Shown: piece after piece, positions 42,131-50,255 of the stretch
Position numbering within the stretch: position 1 is the stretch's first letter
Layout of the letters: every line of letters begins with the position of its first letter
NCBI RefSeq assembly: GCF_029028005.1
Contig: NZ_JAOTPO010000012.1
Coordinates: forward strand, 62,001 to 126,000
Direction: 5' to 3'
Source of the DNA: Alkalihalobacterium chitinilyticum
GTDB lineage: Bacteria > Bacillota > Bacilli > Bacillales > Bacillaceae_F
DNA length: 64,000 nt
The notes under the pieces: model-generated
The model's database searches: none
Told to the model about the DNA's origin: nothing
What the model saw: only the letters and a program-made list of their open reading frames with translations
Translations under genes and position numbers: made by a program

Positions 42131-42859
42131 ATGACAGTAGATGTTAGAGTTCAAGATGAACTTCGGAGCTGGCAAAAAAAGATGGAAAAACGTCAATCCA
42201 TGACAGGACGATTGGCGAAACGATTACAAACCAAAATGAATCAAATCATTCCTGAGAAAGTTCATCACGTCGTAACGACTAGTATAAAAAAGATGGTCCA
42301 TGCGACTTTGATCGGATCAGAATATACAACTTCGGTAAAACGAATAGATCATACAAGCTTTGAAGAGCGAGAACGTCGAGTGGATGAAGCAATTAAAAAG
42401 TATAAAAAAACAGCTGCAGTAGAAGGTGCGGGTACTGGGGCTGGTGGTATCCTGTTAGGAATGGCTGACTTCCCGCTTTTGTTAGGGATCAAAATGAAGT
42501 TCCTATTTGAAACAGCAAGTTGTTATGGTTATGATGTAAATAATTTCAGGGAACGTTTATTTATTCTTTATTTATTTCAATTGGCATTTTCAAGCGAGGA
42601 GAAACGTAAAGAAGTGTATGAAATCGTTTCTAACTGGGATGCGTATGTTCATACGATCCCTACAGAAGAAGAGTATTTAGAAAACATCAATTGGAAGGAA
42701 TTCCAACTTGAATATCGTGACCACATCGACTTAGTAAAAATGCTCCAGCTTATTCCGGGGGTTGGAGCCATTGTCGGTGCGGCAGCTAACTATCACTTTT
42801 TGGATGTTCTCGGGGAAACCGCTAAAAATGGATATCGAATGAGGTTATTGAAACTGTAA
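42131..42859 (+). CDS. ecsC: EcsC family protein
   Basis: A 242-residue EcsC protein, third gene of the ecs operon, with the family blocks AAVEGAGTGAGGILLGMADFP and LQLIPGVGAIVGAAANYHFL, each a hydrophobic glycine-rich hairpin. The function is unknown; in B. subtilis ecsC is not needed for the secretion role of EcsAB. The start is ATG 42131 after gggagggagg. A terminator follows at once. Confidence 0.93.
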   Translation: MTVDVRVQDELRSWQKKMEKRQSMTGRLAKRLQTKMNQIIPEKVHHVVTTSIKKMVHATLIGSEYTTSVKRIDHTSFEERERRVDEAIKKYKKTAAVEGAGTGAGGILLGMADFPLLLGIKMKFLFETASCYGYDVNNFRERLFILYLFQLAFSSEEKRKEVYEIVSNWDAYVHTIPTEEEYLENINWKEFQLEYRDHIDLVKMLQLIPGVGAIVGAAANYHFLDVLGETAKNGYRMRLLKL

Positions 42860-42870
42860 AAAGAATATGA

Positions 42871-42912
42871 AATAGCATATCAATTAACATAGTGATTGGT
42901 ATGCTATTTTTT
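42871..42912 (+). terminator. Terminator of the ecs operon
   Basis: A 14-bp stem with one G-U pair (42871-42884 with 42895-42908), then six T. The 270 bp from here to 43180 hold no convincing gene; only a second hairpin at 43113-43143 is seen. Confidence 0.88.
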
Positions 42913-43112
42913 CGTTCGTACACTCACAATTGTGATGAAGGACAAAGCAAGGAAGAAATACAAGGAAAGTGGTCTTCGTAACGTATCGGAAACTACTTCG
43001 CGTTTTATTATGCTTTTTTCTTTTTACTGCTCACCACATTGCATAAATTACAATCTGACAACAGAGTCCGCTAATATGAAACATGAGCAGCATCAGGCTT
43101 CTTTATAATTAA

Positions 43113-43143
43113 GAGCGTTTCCACCTCAATAGTGAAAACGCTC
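43113..43143 (-). terminator. Hairpin downstream of yhaA
   Basis: The stem gagcgtttccac/gtgaaaacgctc with one mismatch (43113-43124 with 43132-43143) lies 38 bp past the yhaA stop on the minus strand. Confidence 0.65.
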
Positions 43144-43180
43144 AATCTCAAATAATATGGCATGGTAATATATTATACCG

Positions 43181-44368
43181 TTACTCTTTATCTTCATTAC
43201 CAAGATAATGTAACGTAATATGACCTAACGTTTTTGCTGCAATTAGCATTGCTCTTTCATCAAAATCAAATTTTGGATGATGATGAGGATAAGCAACATT
43301 CCATTCTGGGTTTCTAGCACCTGTAAAGAAAAACGATCCTTTCACATGTTGAAGATAGTAGGCAAAGTCTTCTCCACCCATTTGCGGATCCATGTTTTCT
43401 GCCTCGTAGACGCCGGGTACTTTATTAGCGACTGTTGCTACAACTTCGGTTTCCTCATCATGATTTACAACTGCTGGGTATCCTCTAAAATAGTGATAAG
43501 TAGCCGAAACATCAGCAGCTAAAGTCGTACCGTCTATTATTCTTTTAATCTCTTGCTCCATTTTAGTACGGATGTCTTCATCAAAGGTCCGAACAGTACC
43601 AATCAATTTAGCTGAGTCAGCGATAACATTAAACGCATTTTGTGCCTGAAACGAACCGATAGACAATACGGCTGCCTTTAATGGATCCACTCGTCTGCTC
43701 ACAAGTTGTTGTAAGTTCGTAACAAGTTGAGCACCAATGACCACTGCATCTTTGGTTAGATGAGGCATGGCACCGTGCCCGCCTTGGCCGTGAATTTCGA
43801 CTTCAAACCGGTCAGCTGCTGCCATGATAGGGCCTTTTCGATACTGAATTTTTCCTAATGGTTCAGTTGCCCATAGATGAGTTCCGAAGACATAATCCAC
43901 TCCGTCTAAACAACCGTCTTGGATCATGGCAATCGCCCCGCCTGGAGCATACTCTTCTGCATGTTGATGGATAAATACAACCGTCCCTGACAATTGCTCT
44001 TTCATACTGTTAAAAACTTTAGCTAAACCGAGCAGACTAGCGGTATGACCATCGTGACCACATGCATGCATCGCGCCGTCTACTTTTGATTTGTATGGAA
44101 CCTCTTTCTCGTCTTGGATCGGCAACCCGTCAAAATCAGCACGCAGAGCAATCGTTTTTCCCGGCTTACTTCCGCGAAGAATGGCAACTACTCCTCGTTC
44201 TCCTACTCCTGTTTTAACTTCATGTCCAAGATTTTTATGAAATTCAGCAATGTACGCTGGAGTTTTCTCCTCTTGAAATGAAAGCTCAGGATATTGATGC
44301 AGGTATCTTCTCATATCAACCATTTCTGAATAAATGGCGTCCAACCCTTTATTAAGCAGTTCTTTCAT
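43181..44368 (-). CDS. yhaA: M20 family amidohydrolase YhaA
   Basis: A 395-residue M20D metallopeptidase/amidohydrolase of the hippurate or N-acyl-amino-acid hydrolase type. Metal-binding motifs are seen: MHACGHDGHTAS, HQHAEEYAPGGA and MGGEDFAYY, with the dimerisation-domain motif GQGGHGAMPHLTKD. ATG 44368 follows ttggggtgat; the in-frame GTG 44377 lies in that site. It is next to ecsC, as yhaA is in B. subtilis. The natural substrate is unknown. Confidence 0.92.
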   Translation of the reverse strand: MKELLNKGLDAIYSEMVDMRRYLHQYPELSFQEEKTPAYIAEFHKNLGHEVKTGVGERGVVAILRGSKPGKTIALRADFDGLPIQDEKEVPYKSKVDGAMHACGHDGHTASLLGLAKVFNSMKEQLSGTVVFIHQHAEEYAPGGAIAMIQDGCLDGVDYVFGTHLWATEPLGKIQYRKGPIMAAADRFEVEIHGQGGHGAMPHLTKDAVVIGAQLVTNLQQLVSRRVDPLKAAVLSIGSFQAQNAFNVIADSAKLIGTVRTFDEDIRTKMEQEIKRIIDGTTLAADVSATYHYFRGYPAVVNHDEETEVVATVANKVPGVYEAENMDPQMGGEDFAYYLQHVKGSFFFTGARNPEWNVAYPHHHPKFDFDERAMLIAAKTLGHITLHYLGNEDKE

Positions 44369-44452
44369 GACTATCACCCCAACACTAAGAAAATGGCTTT
44401 CTTAACATCATACTTCGAGAAACGATCGAAATATTCCTCTAATTCTAATGTT

Positions 44453-45169
44453 TTAGAGGTTAAACAGTTGAAAACGAGTTAAGTAAGCTGCAATAGCTGC
44501 AAATTTTCCAGTGAATAGCAAGATCCCAAGAATGATTAAGAGATATCCGCTGGCTTTTTGGATCTTAGGAAGGATACGGTTTAATTTACGCAGCTTGTCA
44601 AGTGATCTCGACCATAATAACGCGACAAGAATAAATGGAACTCCAAGCCCCATGGAGTAAATGAACAGCATAAACATCCCTCTAAACATCGTTTCAGATT
44701 CCATCGCTAATAAAAGAATTGACGATAGCACGAGTCCAATACACGGTGACCAGCCTGCACCAAAAAATAAACCGAAAAATACAGAATTTGCAAAGCTTGT
44801 TGATTTCTTCGGTGTGTTATTAAAACGTTTTTCGCTTAGAAGCATCGATATCGAAATAATCCCAGCCATTTGCAATCCAAATACAACAATGACAATCCCG
44901 CCGATTTGTTGAATCAATTGCTGATTTTCAAGAAATGTTCTTCCAATGAACGTAGAAGATGCCCCGAGCATTACAAAAATTATAGTAAACCCGATAATAA
45001 ATCCAATACTTCGTGAAAGGATTAAGGACCGATCTGCTTGTACTTGATTGTCACTTACTGATGTTCCTGTTAGTTGTGCTAAATAAGCAGGTACTAATGG
45101 GAAGACACAAGGAGATAAAAAGGAAATAACTCCTGCGAAAAAGGCTAACCATATTGTAATTTCTGTCAT
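44453..45169 (-). CDS. ccdA: CcdA-like cytochrome c biogenesis / thiol transporter
   Basis: A 238-residue CcdA/DsbD-type membrane protein with six hydrophobic helices, which passes electrons from cytoplasmic thioredoxin to the outer face. The two redox-cysteine motifs are present: SFLSPCVFPLVPAYL in helix 1 and GAGWSPCIGLVLS in helix 4. ATG 45169 is better spaced from cgaggtgag than ATG 45172. No thioredoxin-like partner gene is visible nearby, so which acceptor it serves (cytochrome c, spore cortex or a lipoprotein) is open. Confidence 0.9.
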   Translation of the reverse strand: MTEITIWLAFFAGVISFLSPCVFPLVPAYLAQLTGTSVSDNQVQADRSLILSRSIGFIIGFTIIFVMLGASSTFIGRTFLENQQLIQQIGGIVIVVFGLQMAGIISISMLLSEKRFNNTPKKSTSFANSVFFGLFFGAGWSPCIGLVLSSILLLAMESETMFRGMFMLFIYSMGLGVPFILVALLWSRSLDKLRKLNRILPKIQKASGYLLIILGILLFTGKFAAIAAYLTRFQLFNL

Positions 45170-45363
45170 CATCTCACCTCGTTTAATAATTGCACTTTCG
45201 TTTTTCAGTTCGACCTCTCACTTTTAAGGAGTCTATGAAATAGGCAGACAAGTATTCATGTAATACCGTCATTATAACTGATTTTCCCTAAATGAAGAAA
45301 ATGAATGGACGTTACAATCTTATGATACTTAAAAAATGTGTAGTATTTGTGAAGTTGGTCTGA

Positions 45364-45390
45364 AAAACAATCCGCCTCAAGGCGGATTGT
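45364..45390 (-). terminator. Minus-strand terminator in the ccdA-liaI divergent region
   Basis: A 10-bp perfect GC-rich stem (45367-45376 with 45381-45390) with a 4-nt loop and, on the minus strand, a four- to five-T tail. No minus-strand gene lies upstream; it is 198 bp before the ccdA start. Confidence 0.65.
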
Positions 45391-45469
45391 AAAACCGTTC
45401 TCATGCTCGTTATCGCTTCACTTTTTACTGATTACAATAAAGGTAGCTTAAGACAAAGGAGGCGAGGAA

Positions 45470-45889
45470 ATGAATTGGACTGGTAAAGCGATAGTAGGAA
45501 TTATTCTACTCTTTATTGGAGCGAATCTTTTCTTACAAACATTAGGTATTCAAATTGGAGGGTTAATTGGATTAGCGATATCGGTACTCCTCATTATTTA
45601 TGGGTATCGAAAAATGAAGTCAGATCACGGATCTAATTTACTCGGAATGGCCATTTTAATTTTTGGATTACTTCTTGCCATTGGTCACCTTCATATATTT
45701 ACCGGCATCTTCATTGCGGCGATGATCATTTACTTTGGTTATCGATTAGTTACAGGTGAGAAAACGAAAAGAGTGGTTGACCAAGACGAAGAAGTAGCAG
45801 CTTCAACATCAGATGCATCTCAAACAAGCAAAGATGCTTTCGATGAAGAATGGAATAAATTTTTAGAAAAAAATCATTTGAAATCTTAG
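45470..45889 (+). CDS. liaI: LiaI-like membrane protein
   Basis: A 139-residue membrane protein with four short hydrophobic segments (VGIILLFIGANLFLQTLGI, LIGLAISVLLIIYGY, GMAILIFGLLLAIG, GIFIAAMIIYFGYRL) and a polar C-terminal tail. It takes the liaI place in a complete liaIHGFSR order. LiaI anchors the LiaH phage-shock protein at the membrane under cell-wall stress. The start is ATG 45470 after aaggaggcg. A probable -10, TACAAT (45433-45438), has no good -35, as expected of a LiaR-activated promoter. Confidence 0.87.
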   Translation: MNWTGKAIVGIILLFIGANLFLQTLGIQIGGLIGLAISVLLIIYGYRKMKSDHGSNLLGMAILIFGLLLAIGHLHIFTGIFIAAMIIYFGYRLVTGEKTKRVVDQDEEVAASTSDASQTSKDAFDEEWNKFLEKNHLKS

Positions 45890-45900
45890 GAGGAATAAAG

Positions 45901-46569
45901 ATGATATTTAAACGAATTCGCGACTTAACGGTAGCTAGTATTCATGAAGGCTTGGATCAATTAGAAAATCCAGTTGTGATGTTGAACCAGTACTTACGTG
46001 ACATGGAAAAAGAGATCGTTGCAGCGGAAAAAGCAATTACGAAGCAAATGACAATTAAAGCAAATTTTGAAAAACAAAAAAACGAAGCTGTTGAATTGAT
46101 GGAAAAACGCGGGCAACAAGCCGAACTAGCATTAAAAGCTGGAGAGGAACAGTTAGCCAAGAAAGCCTTACTCTCAAAAAAACAATATGAAGAAAAGGTA
46201 TCCTATTATGAGGAAGTTTGCTTACAAAATGATGAAAAAATAGCTGAGTTAAAAGATCAGTTATATGAAATGAGAGAAAAGTATCAAGAAATGAAAGATA
46301 AAAAAGTAGTTTTAATCGCTCGAGCTAATGCTGCAAAGACAAAACAATCGATGGATGAAGCTATGGACCGTTTTGATCATGAAAAAGCTCAAGCAGGATT
46401 TGAGAGAATGGAACGCAAAATCTTTGAAATGGAAACGACCATTAACCTAAACAGAAATAAACGAGATGTTCTATTAAACAGTCAAACGATTGAATTCGAA
46501 TATAATGAAGCGGTTGAACATGAATTGAATACACTTAAAGAAAAAATCCGCTCCCAAACAACAGTCTAA
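45901..46569 (+). CDS. liaH: Phage-shock protein A homologue LiaH
   Basis: A 222-residue PspA/IM30/Vipp1 family protein, nearly all coiled coil, which assembles into rings or rods on a stressed membrane. The N-terminal block RIRDLTVASIHEGLDQLENP and MLNQYLRDMEKEIVAAEKAI carry the amphipathic-helix and first-helix signatures. The start is ATG 45901, 11 bp after liaI, after taggagg. A terminator hairpin follows, so liaI-liaH can be transcribed far more than the rest of the operon, as in B. subtilis. Confidence 0.93.
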   Translation: MIFKRIRDLTVASIHEGLDQLENPVVMLNQYLRDMEKEIVAAEKAITKQMTIKANFEKQKNEAVELMEKRGQQAELALKAGEEQLAKKALLSKKQYEEKVSYYEEVCLQNDEKIAELKDQLYEMREKYQEMKDKKVVLIARANAAKTKQSMDEAMDRFDHEKAQAGFERMERKIFEMETTINLNRNKRDVLLNSQTIEFEYNEAVEHELNTLKEKIRSQTTV

Positions 46570-46588
46570 GGTAAATTTCATAGCAAAT

Positions 46589-46622
46589 AAGATAGGAGAA
46601 AAGGAAAATTCTCCTATCTTCC
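46589..46622 (+). terminator. Internal terminator between liaH and liaG
   Basis: A 12-bp perfect stem (46589-46600 with 46609-46620) with an 8-nt loop. The tail is cctttctta, not a pure T run, which suits partial readthrough into liaGFSR. Confidence 0.7.
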
Positions 46623-46674
46623 TTTCTTATAGCTATAGTAAAATGAAGATGACTTGAAAAGGGAGGGTGAAAGT

Positions 46675-47529
46675 GTGAAACGTCCTTTAGGAGTATTGCT
46701 TATTATTATCGGCATCTTAATCGCTTTTAGTACCATTTTTCAACCGTTAATAAGCTCTAATCGAACGAGTACTGTCAACGAACAAGGGATTAATATCAAT
46801 AATGGTTATGATAAGCTCTCTATTACTACATCTGTCGCAGATTTAAATATTCGTCAGTATCCGGGTGAAGAACTAATGTTGGAAGTAAAAGGGAACTCTT
46901 CAAATTATCACATCCAGTCAGAATCAAAAAAATCGATCTTAGAAATAGAAATAAAAAGTAATAAAAGATGGCAGTTCTTTAATGCTAGTAAGTCATCTGT
47001 AGATGTTCTTATTCCTGATCATTATACGAGGTCGGTCACGATTGAAAATACAGTTGGCGATTTAAGGTTTCAATCACCGCTTACCTTGGCAGAGTTAAAT
47101 ATTAAAATGACAGCAGGCGATGTTAAAGGATTAACAGGTTCGATTGATCACCTTACTTTTCATAGTACGGCAGGCGACTTTCATGCTTATGATTTAAATT
47201 CAGTAAGAACTGAGATAAAAGGAACTGCAGGTGACTTCCAAATAGAGAGATTTACAGGAGATTTAAAAGGGACAAACACAGCAGGAAGTATTACAGTAGA
47301 GTATGAACGAGAAAATGGTGACATTGAGTTGCAGACGACTGCAGGAGATGTCAGGCTATTGATTCCTGAACCATCTTTTGAACTTAATGCAAGCACAACA
47401 TTAGGTGATGTTTCTATAAATATTCCAATTATGCTGGAACAAAGCGGGAAGACGTATAAAGGTGTTGTCAATAATGGTGAGAAGAAAGTTAAAGTATCAA
47501 CAACAATAGGCGATATTAAAATTGATTAA
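46675..47529 (+). CDS. liaG: LiaG-like protein (DUF4097 beta-repeat)
   Basis: A 284-residue membrane-anchored protein: one N-terminal helix (about residues 5-22), then an extracytoplasmic beta-repeat domain in which a GD motif recurs every 15-25 residues (VGDLRF, AGDVKG, AGDFHA, AGDFQI, AGSITV, AGDVRL, LGDVSI, IGDIKI). That is the DUF4097 pattern. GTG 46675 follows aaaagggagggtg. It is the third gene of the lia operon. Its role is unclear even in B. subtilis. Confidence 0.88.
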   Translation: MKRPLGVLLIIIGILIAFSTIFQPLISSNRTSTVNEQGININNGYDKLSITTSVADLNIRQYPGEELMLEVKGNSSNYHIQSESKKSILEIEIKSNKRWQFFNASKSSVDVLIPDHYTRSVTIENTVGDLRFQSPLTLAELNIKMTAGDVKGLTGSIDHLTFHSTAGDFHAYDLNSVRTEIKGTAGDFQIERFTGDLKGTNTAGSITVEYERENGDIELQTTAGDVRLLIPEPSFELNASTTLGDVSINIPIMLEQSGKTYKGVVNNGEKKVKVSTTIGDIKID

Positions 47530-47571
47530 GTGAAAAAACAAAGCAATGTTTACAGGAAGGAGGAACGAAGA

Positions 47572-48378
47572 ATGCACACGTCAAGAAATGTAATCATAGG
47601 TATTATTATCATCCTCATTGGACTTAGTGCATTGTTAAACACAATAGGATTTAACTTTCATCTAGGGTTGTTAATCGGTCCCCTTATTTTCTTTGTTATC
47701 GGTCTATTCTTTTACCGGAAAGGTCATAGATGGTTAAGTATCATTTTTTTATTAATCAGCTTCGTTACGTTCTTCGACAATGTAGTAGGCGTTAATATTA
47801 CTGGTATTATTATTGCTGTTGTATTTATATACTTTGGATACAAATTATTAACCGGGCATGAAAAAGCAAAAGACAATGGGGTCAATGACAATACGATTGA
47901 TAGAGAAATTGATGAACTTGTAAAATCAGTGGATGAACTTGTAGAGGACGTTCCCTTCACAAAAGAGAAACCAAAACAAGAGGAACCGGTAAAAAAAGTT
48001 CATACTACACCTTCTTTTAGAAGTGCACTGATTGGAGATTTCAGGTTACTGTCAGACCGTTATGAATTACAAGATATGAACATTCGAAATGGGATTGGCG
48101 ATATCAAAATCGATCTTTCCAAAGCAATTATTCCAGAAGGTGAAACGGTTATTGTTATTCATGGTTGGATTGGGGATATCGATGTTTACGTTCCCTACGA
48201 TTTAGATCTGTCTGTCCAAGCTATGGTTACCGTCGGTGATTTAGATATTTTAGACAGCAGGCAAAGTGGAATTAATCGTAATATTGCAATTGCTACTAAA
48301 GATTACAAGCAAGCTCCTCGTCGAGTTAAGCTTGTGTTATCACTACTCATTGGAGATATAGATGTGAGGTACGTGTAA
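47572..48378 (+). CDS. liaF: LiaF negative regulator of LiaRS
   Basis: A 268-residue protein with four N-terminal membrane segments (about residues 5-100), an acidic linker with repeated EID/DEL, and a C-terminal domain with IGDIKIDLS, WIGDIDVYVPYDLDL and VGDLDIL, the LiaF-type fold. LiaF holds the kinase LiaS inactive without envelope stress. ATG 47572 follows aggaaggagga; a GTG right after liaG (47530) in the same frame is less likely. The last base of the stop is shared with the liaS start. Confidence 0.92.
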   Translation: MHTSRNVIIGIIIILIGLSALLNTIGFNFHLGLLIGPLIFFVIGLFFYRKGHRWLSIIFLLISFVTFFDNVVGVNITGIIIAVVFIYFGYKLLTGHEKAKDNGVNDNTIDREIDELVKSVDELVEDVPFTKEKPKQEEPVKKVHTTPSFRSALIGDFRLLSDRYELQDMNIRNGIGDIKIDLSKAIIPEGETVIVIHGWIGDIDVYVPYDLDLSVQAMVTVGDLDILDSRQSGINRNIAIATKDYKQAPRRVKLVLSLLIGDIDVRYV

Positions 48379-49424
48379 TGAAACGAGTTCTTCTGGCTAA
48401 TATTCAATGGCAAATGGTTCGAAATTCGATTTGGATCAGCTTACTTACGGCTTTATTTGCTGTTTTTATTTTAACATATGGGGAAGCAGAGGGGCTGGCC
48501 GTCCTGCTGCGAAAGAAATTATTCGGAATTCCTATACTTCTGGTTATCCCGGTGATAGCCATATTCATTGGCGGTGCTTTTGGCTATCTTGCTGGAGATA
48601 AGGTGAAAAAACGGTTAGAAATCTTACAACAAGGAACATTGTCATTAGAGCGGGGGAATTTCTCGTATCGCTTCCCGGATCTTGGTGCTGATGAAGTAGG
48701 ATTGATAGGGAAACAGCTTAATGAAATGGTAAAAAGAGTAGAAAGCCAGGTCATATCGTTACAAAAGTTATCAACGGAACGAGCAGAGTGGCAGGAAACG
48801 ATCAAACAATCTGCGATAAACGAAGAAAGGCAGCGTCTTGCTAGAGACCTGCATGACGCGGTCAGCCAACAACTATTTGCGATATCCATGATGACAGCAG
48901 CATTGCCGCACACTTTAGATAAGGATGTTAAAAAAGCAGCCCAACAAATTGAAATGGTCGAACAAATGGCCTCGAATGCACAATCTGAAATGAGAGCCCT
49001 GCTCTTACATTTACGTCCGTCCCATCTTGAAGGTAAGGATTTACAGGAAGGAATTCAAGAGTTACTCGTTGAAATAAAAACGAAACATGGCTTACAAATT
49101 GATGCAAAAATTGAAAAAACGAATCCGATACCAAAAGGAATAGAAGATCAACTGTTCCGAATTGTACAAGAAGCATTATCGAATATCTTGCGTCACGCAA
49201 AAGCTAGTCGAATTGAGTTTCAATTAAGACAAATCCATGATCAACTTCGATTAAAAATAATCGATAATGGAATTGGTTTTGAATTTAGTGGTCAAAAAAT
49301 GGGCTCGTACGGTTTACAAATGATGAAAGAGCGGGTGACTGAAATTGGAGGGACGTTAGAAATTATATCAATCCCTAATAAAGGAACCCAAGTCGAAGCG
49401 ATGATTCCTCTCGTTCCACTTTAG
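48378..49424 (+). CDS. liaS: Envelope-stress sensor kinase LiaS
   Basis: A 348-residue NarL-group histidine kinase with two close membrane helices (about residues 18-40 and 50-72) and almost no extracellular part, i.e. an intramembrane-sensing kinase. A HAMP domain follows, then the HisKA_3 motif RQRLARDLHDAVSQQL with H159 as phosphoacceptor, and the ATPase domain with VQEALSNILRHAKAS and GSYGLQMMKERV. The start ATG 48378 overlaps the liaF stop by one base. Confidence 0.93.
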   Translation: MKRVLLANIQWQMVRNSIWISLLTALFAVFILTYGEAEGLAVLLRKKLFGIPILLVIPVIAIFIGGAFGYLAGDKVKKRLEILQQGTLSLERGNFSYRFPDLGADEVGLIGKQLNEMVKRVESQVISLQKLSTERAEWQETIKQSAINEERQRLARDLHDAVSQQLFAISMMTAALPHTLDKDVKKAAQQIEMVEQMASNAQSEMRALLLHLRPSHLEGKDLQEGIQELLVEIKTKHGLQIDAKIEKTNPIPKGIEDQLFRIVQEALSNILRHAKASRIEFQLRQIHDQLRLKIIDNGIGFEFSGQKMGSYGLQMMKERVTEIGGTLEIISIPNKGTQVEAMIPLVPL

Positions 49425-49472
49425 TATAGAGCGATATAATTCTTATCTAAATGCAGTTGGAGGTGGATGGAT

Positions 49473-50105
49473 TTGATTAAAGTTTTACTTGTTGATGATC
49501 ATGAAATGGTCCGGATGGGGTTAAGTGCATACCTATCAACGGAAGAAGATATAGAAGTAGTAGGAGAAGCTTCTAATGGTAAAGAAGGTGTAGCACTTGC
49601 ATTACAATTACAACCGGATGTTATCTTGATGGACTTAGTTATGGAAGTGATGGACGGGATTGAAGCGACAAAGCAAATTACAAGTCAATTGCCGGCTGTG
49701 AAGGTAATCGTGCTAACAAGCTTTGTTGATGATGAAAAAGTATATCCTGTTATCGAGGCAGGAGCTTTTAGTTATTTATTAAAAACGACAAGAGCGCCTG
49801 AAATTGCCCAGGCAATCAGGGCAGCATTTGAAGGTGAATCAGTTGTTGAGTCTCAAGTGACGAATAAAATGATGCAACGAATGCGAACCCAGCAAAAGAA
49901 ATTGCTGCATGAGGAATTAACACCAAGAGAATTAGATGTCCTTAAGCTAATCGGGATCGGTAAGACGAATCAAGAAATTGCAGATGAGTTATACATTGGA
50001 ATAAAAACAGTAAAAACACATGTAAGTAATATATTAGCGAAACTAAATGTTGACGATCGTACGCAAATAGCCATTTATGCACATCGTCATGGTCTAGTAA
50101 ATTAA
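49473..50105 (+). CDS. liaR: Response regulator LiaR
   Basis: A 210-residue NarL-type regulator. The receiver carries D8-D9 in VDDHEMVRMG and phosphoacceptor D54 in VILMDLVMEVMDG. The C-terminal LuxR-type helix-turn-helix is LTPRELDVLKLIGIGKTNQE plus ADELYIGIKTVKTHVSNILAKL. TTG 49473 is chosen because ggaggtgg lies 9 bases upstream; ATG 49467 is too close to it. The protein then starts MIKVLLVDDHE, as in other LiaR proteins. A strong terminator ends the operon. Confidence 0.93.
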   Translation: MIKVLLVDDHEMVRMGLSAYLSTEEDIEVVGEASNGKEGVALALQLQPDVILMDLVMEVMDGIEATKQITSQLPAVKVIVLTSFVDDEKVYPVIEAGAFSYLLKTTRAPEIAQAIRAAFEGESVVESQVTNKMMQRMRTQQKKLLHEELTPRELDVLKLIGIGKTNQEIADELYIGIKTVKTHVSNILAKLNVDDRTQIAIYAHRHGLVN

Positions 50106-50107
50106 GA

Positions 50108-50148
50108 AACTGTCTAAGGTATTGAATATACTTAGGCAGTTTTTTTCT
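50108..50148 (+). terminator. Terminator of the lia operon
   Basis: A 15-bp stem with one G-U pair (50108-50122 with 50128-50142) is followed by seven T. Confidence 0.9.
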
Positions 50149-50255
50149 TTAGTCATATGCAATTTCCATAATGTTGATTTCACGCTCATTGTTTTAATTA
50201 GAAGTAAAACTATATTATAATTACACTTAATCGGTTTCGACAAAAGGTGATGATT

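Noticed and set aside
42896-43108. Open frame of 70 codons after ecsC
   Set aside because: Starts inside the ecsC terminator, has no ribosome binding site and no recognisable sequence features.
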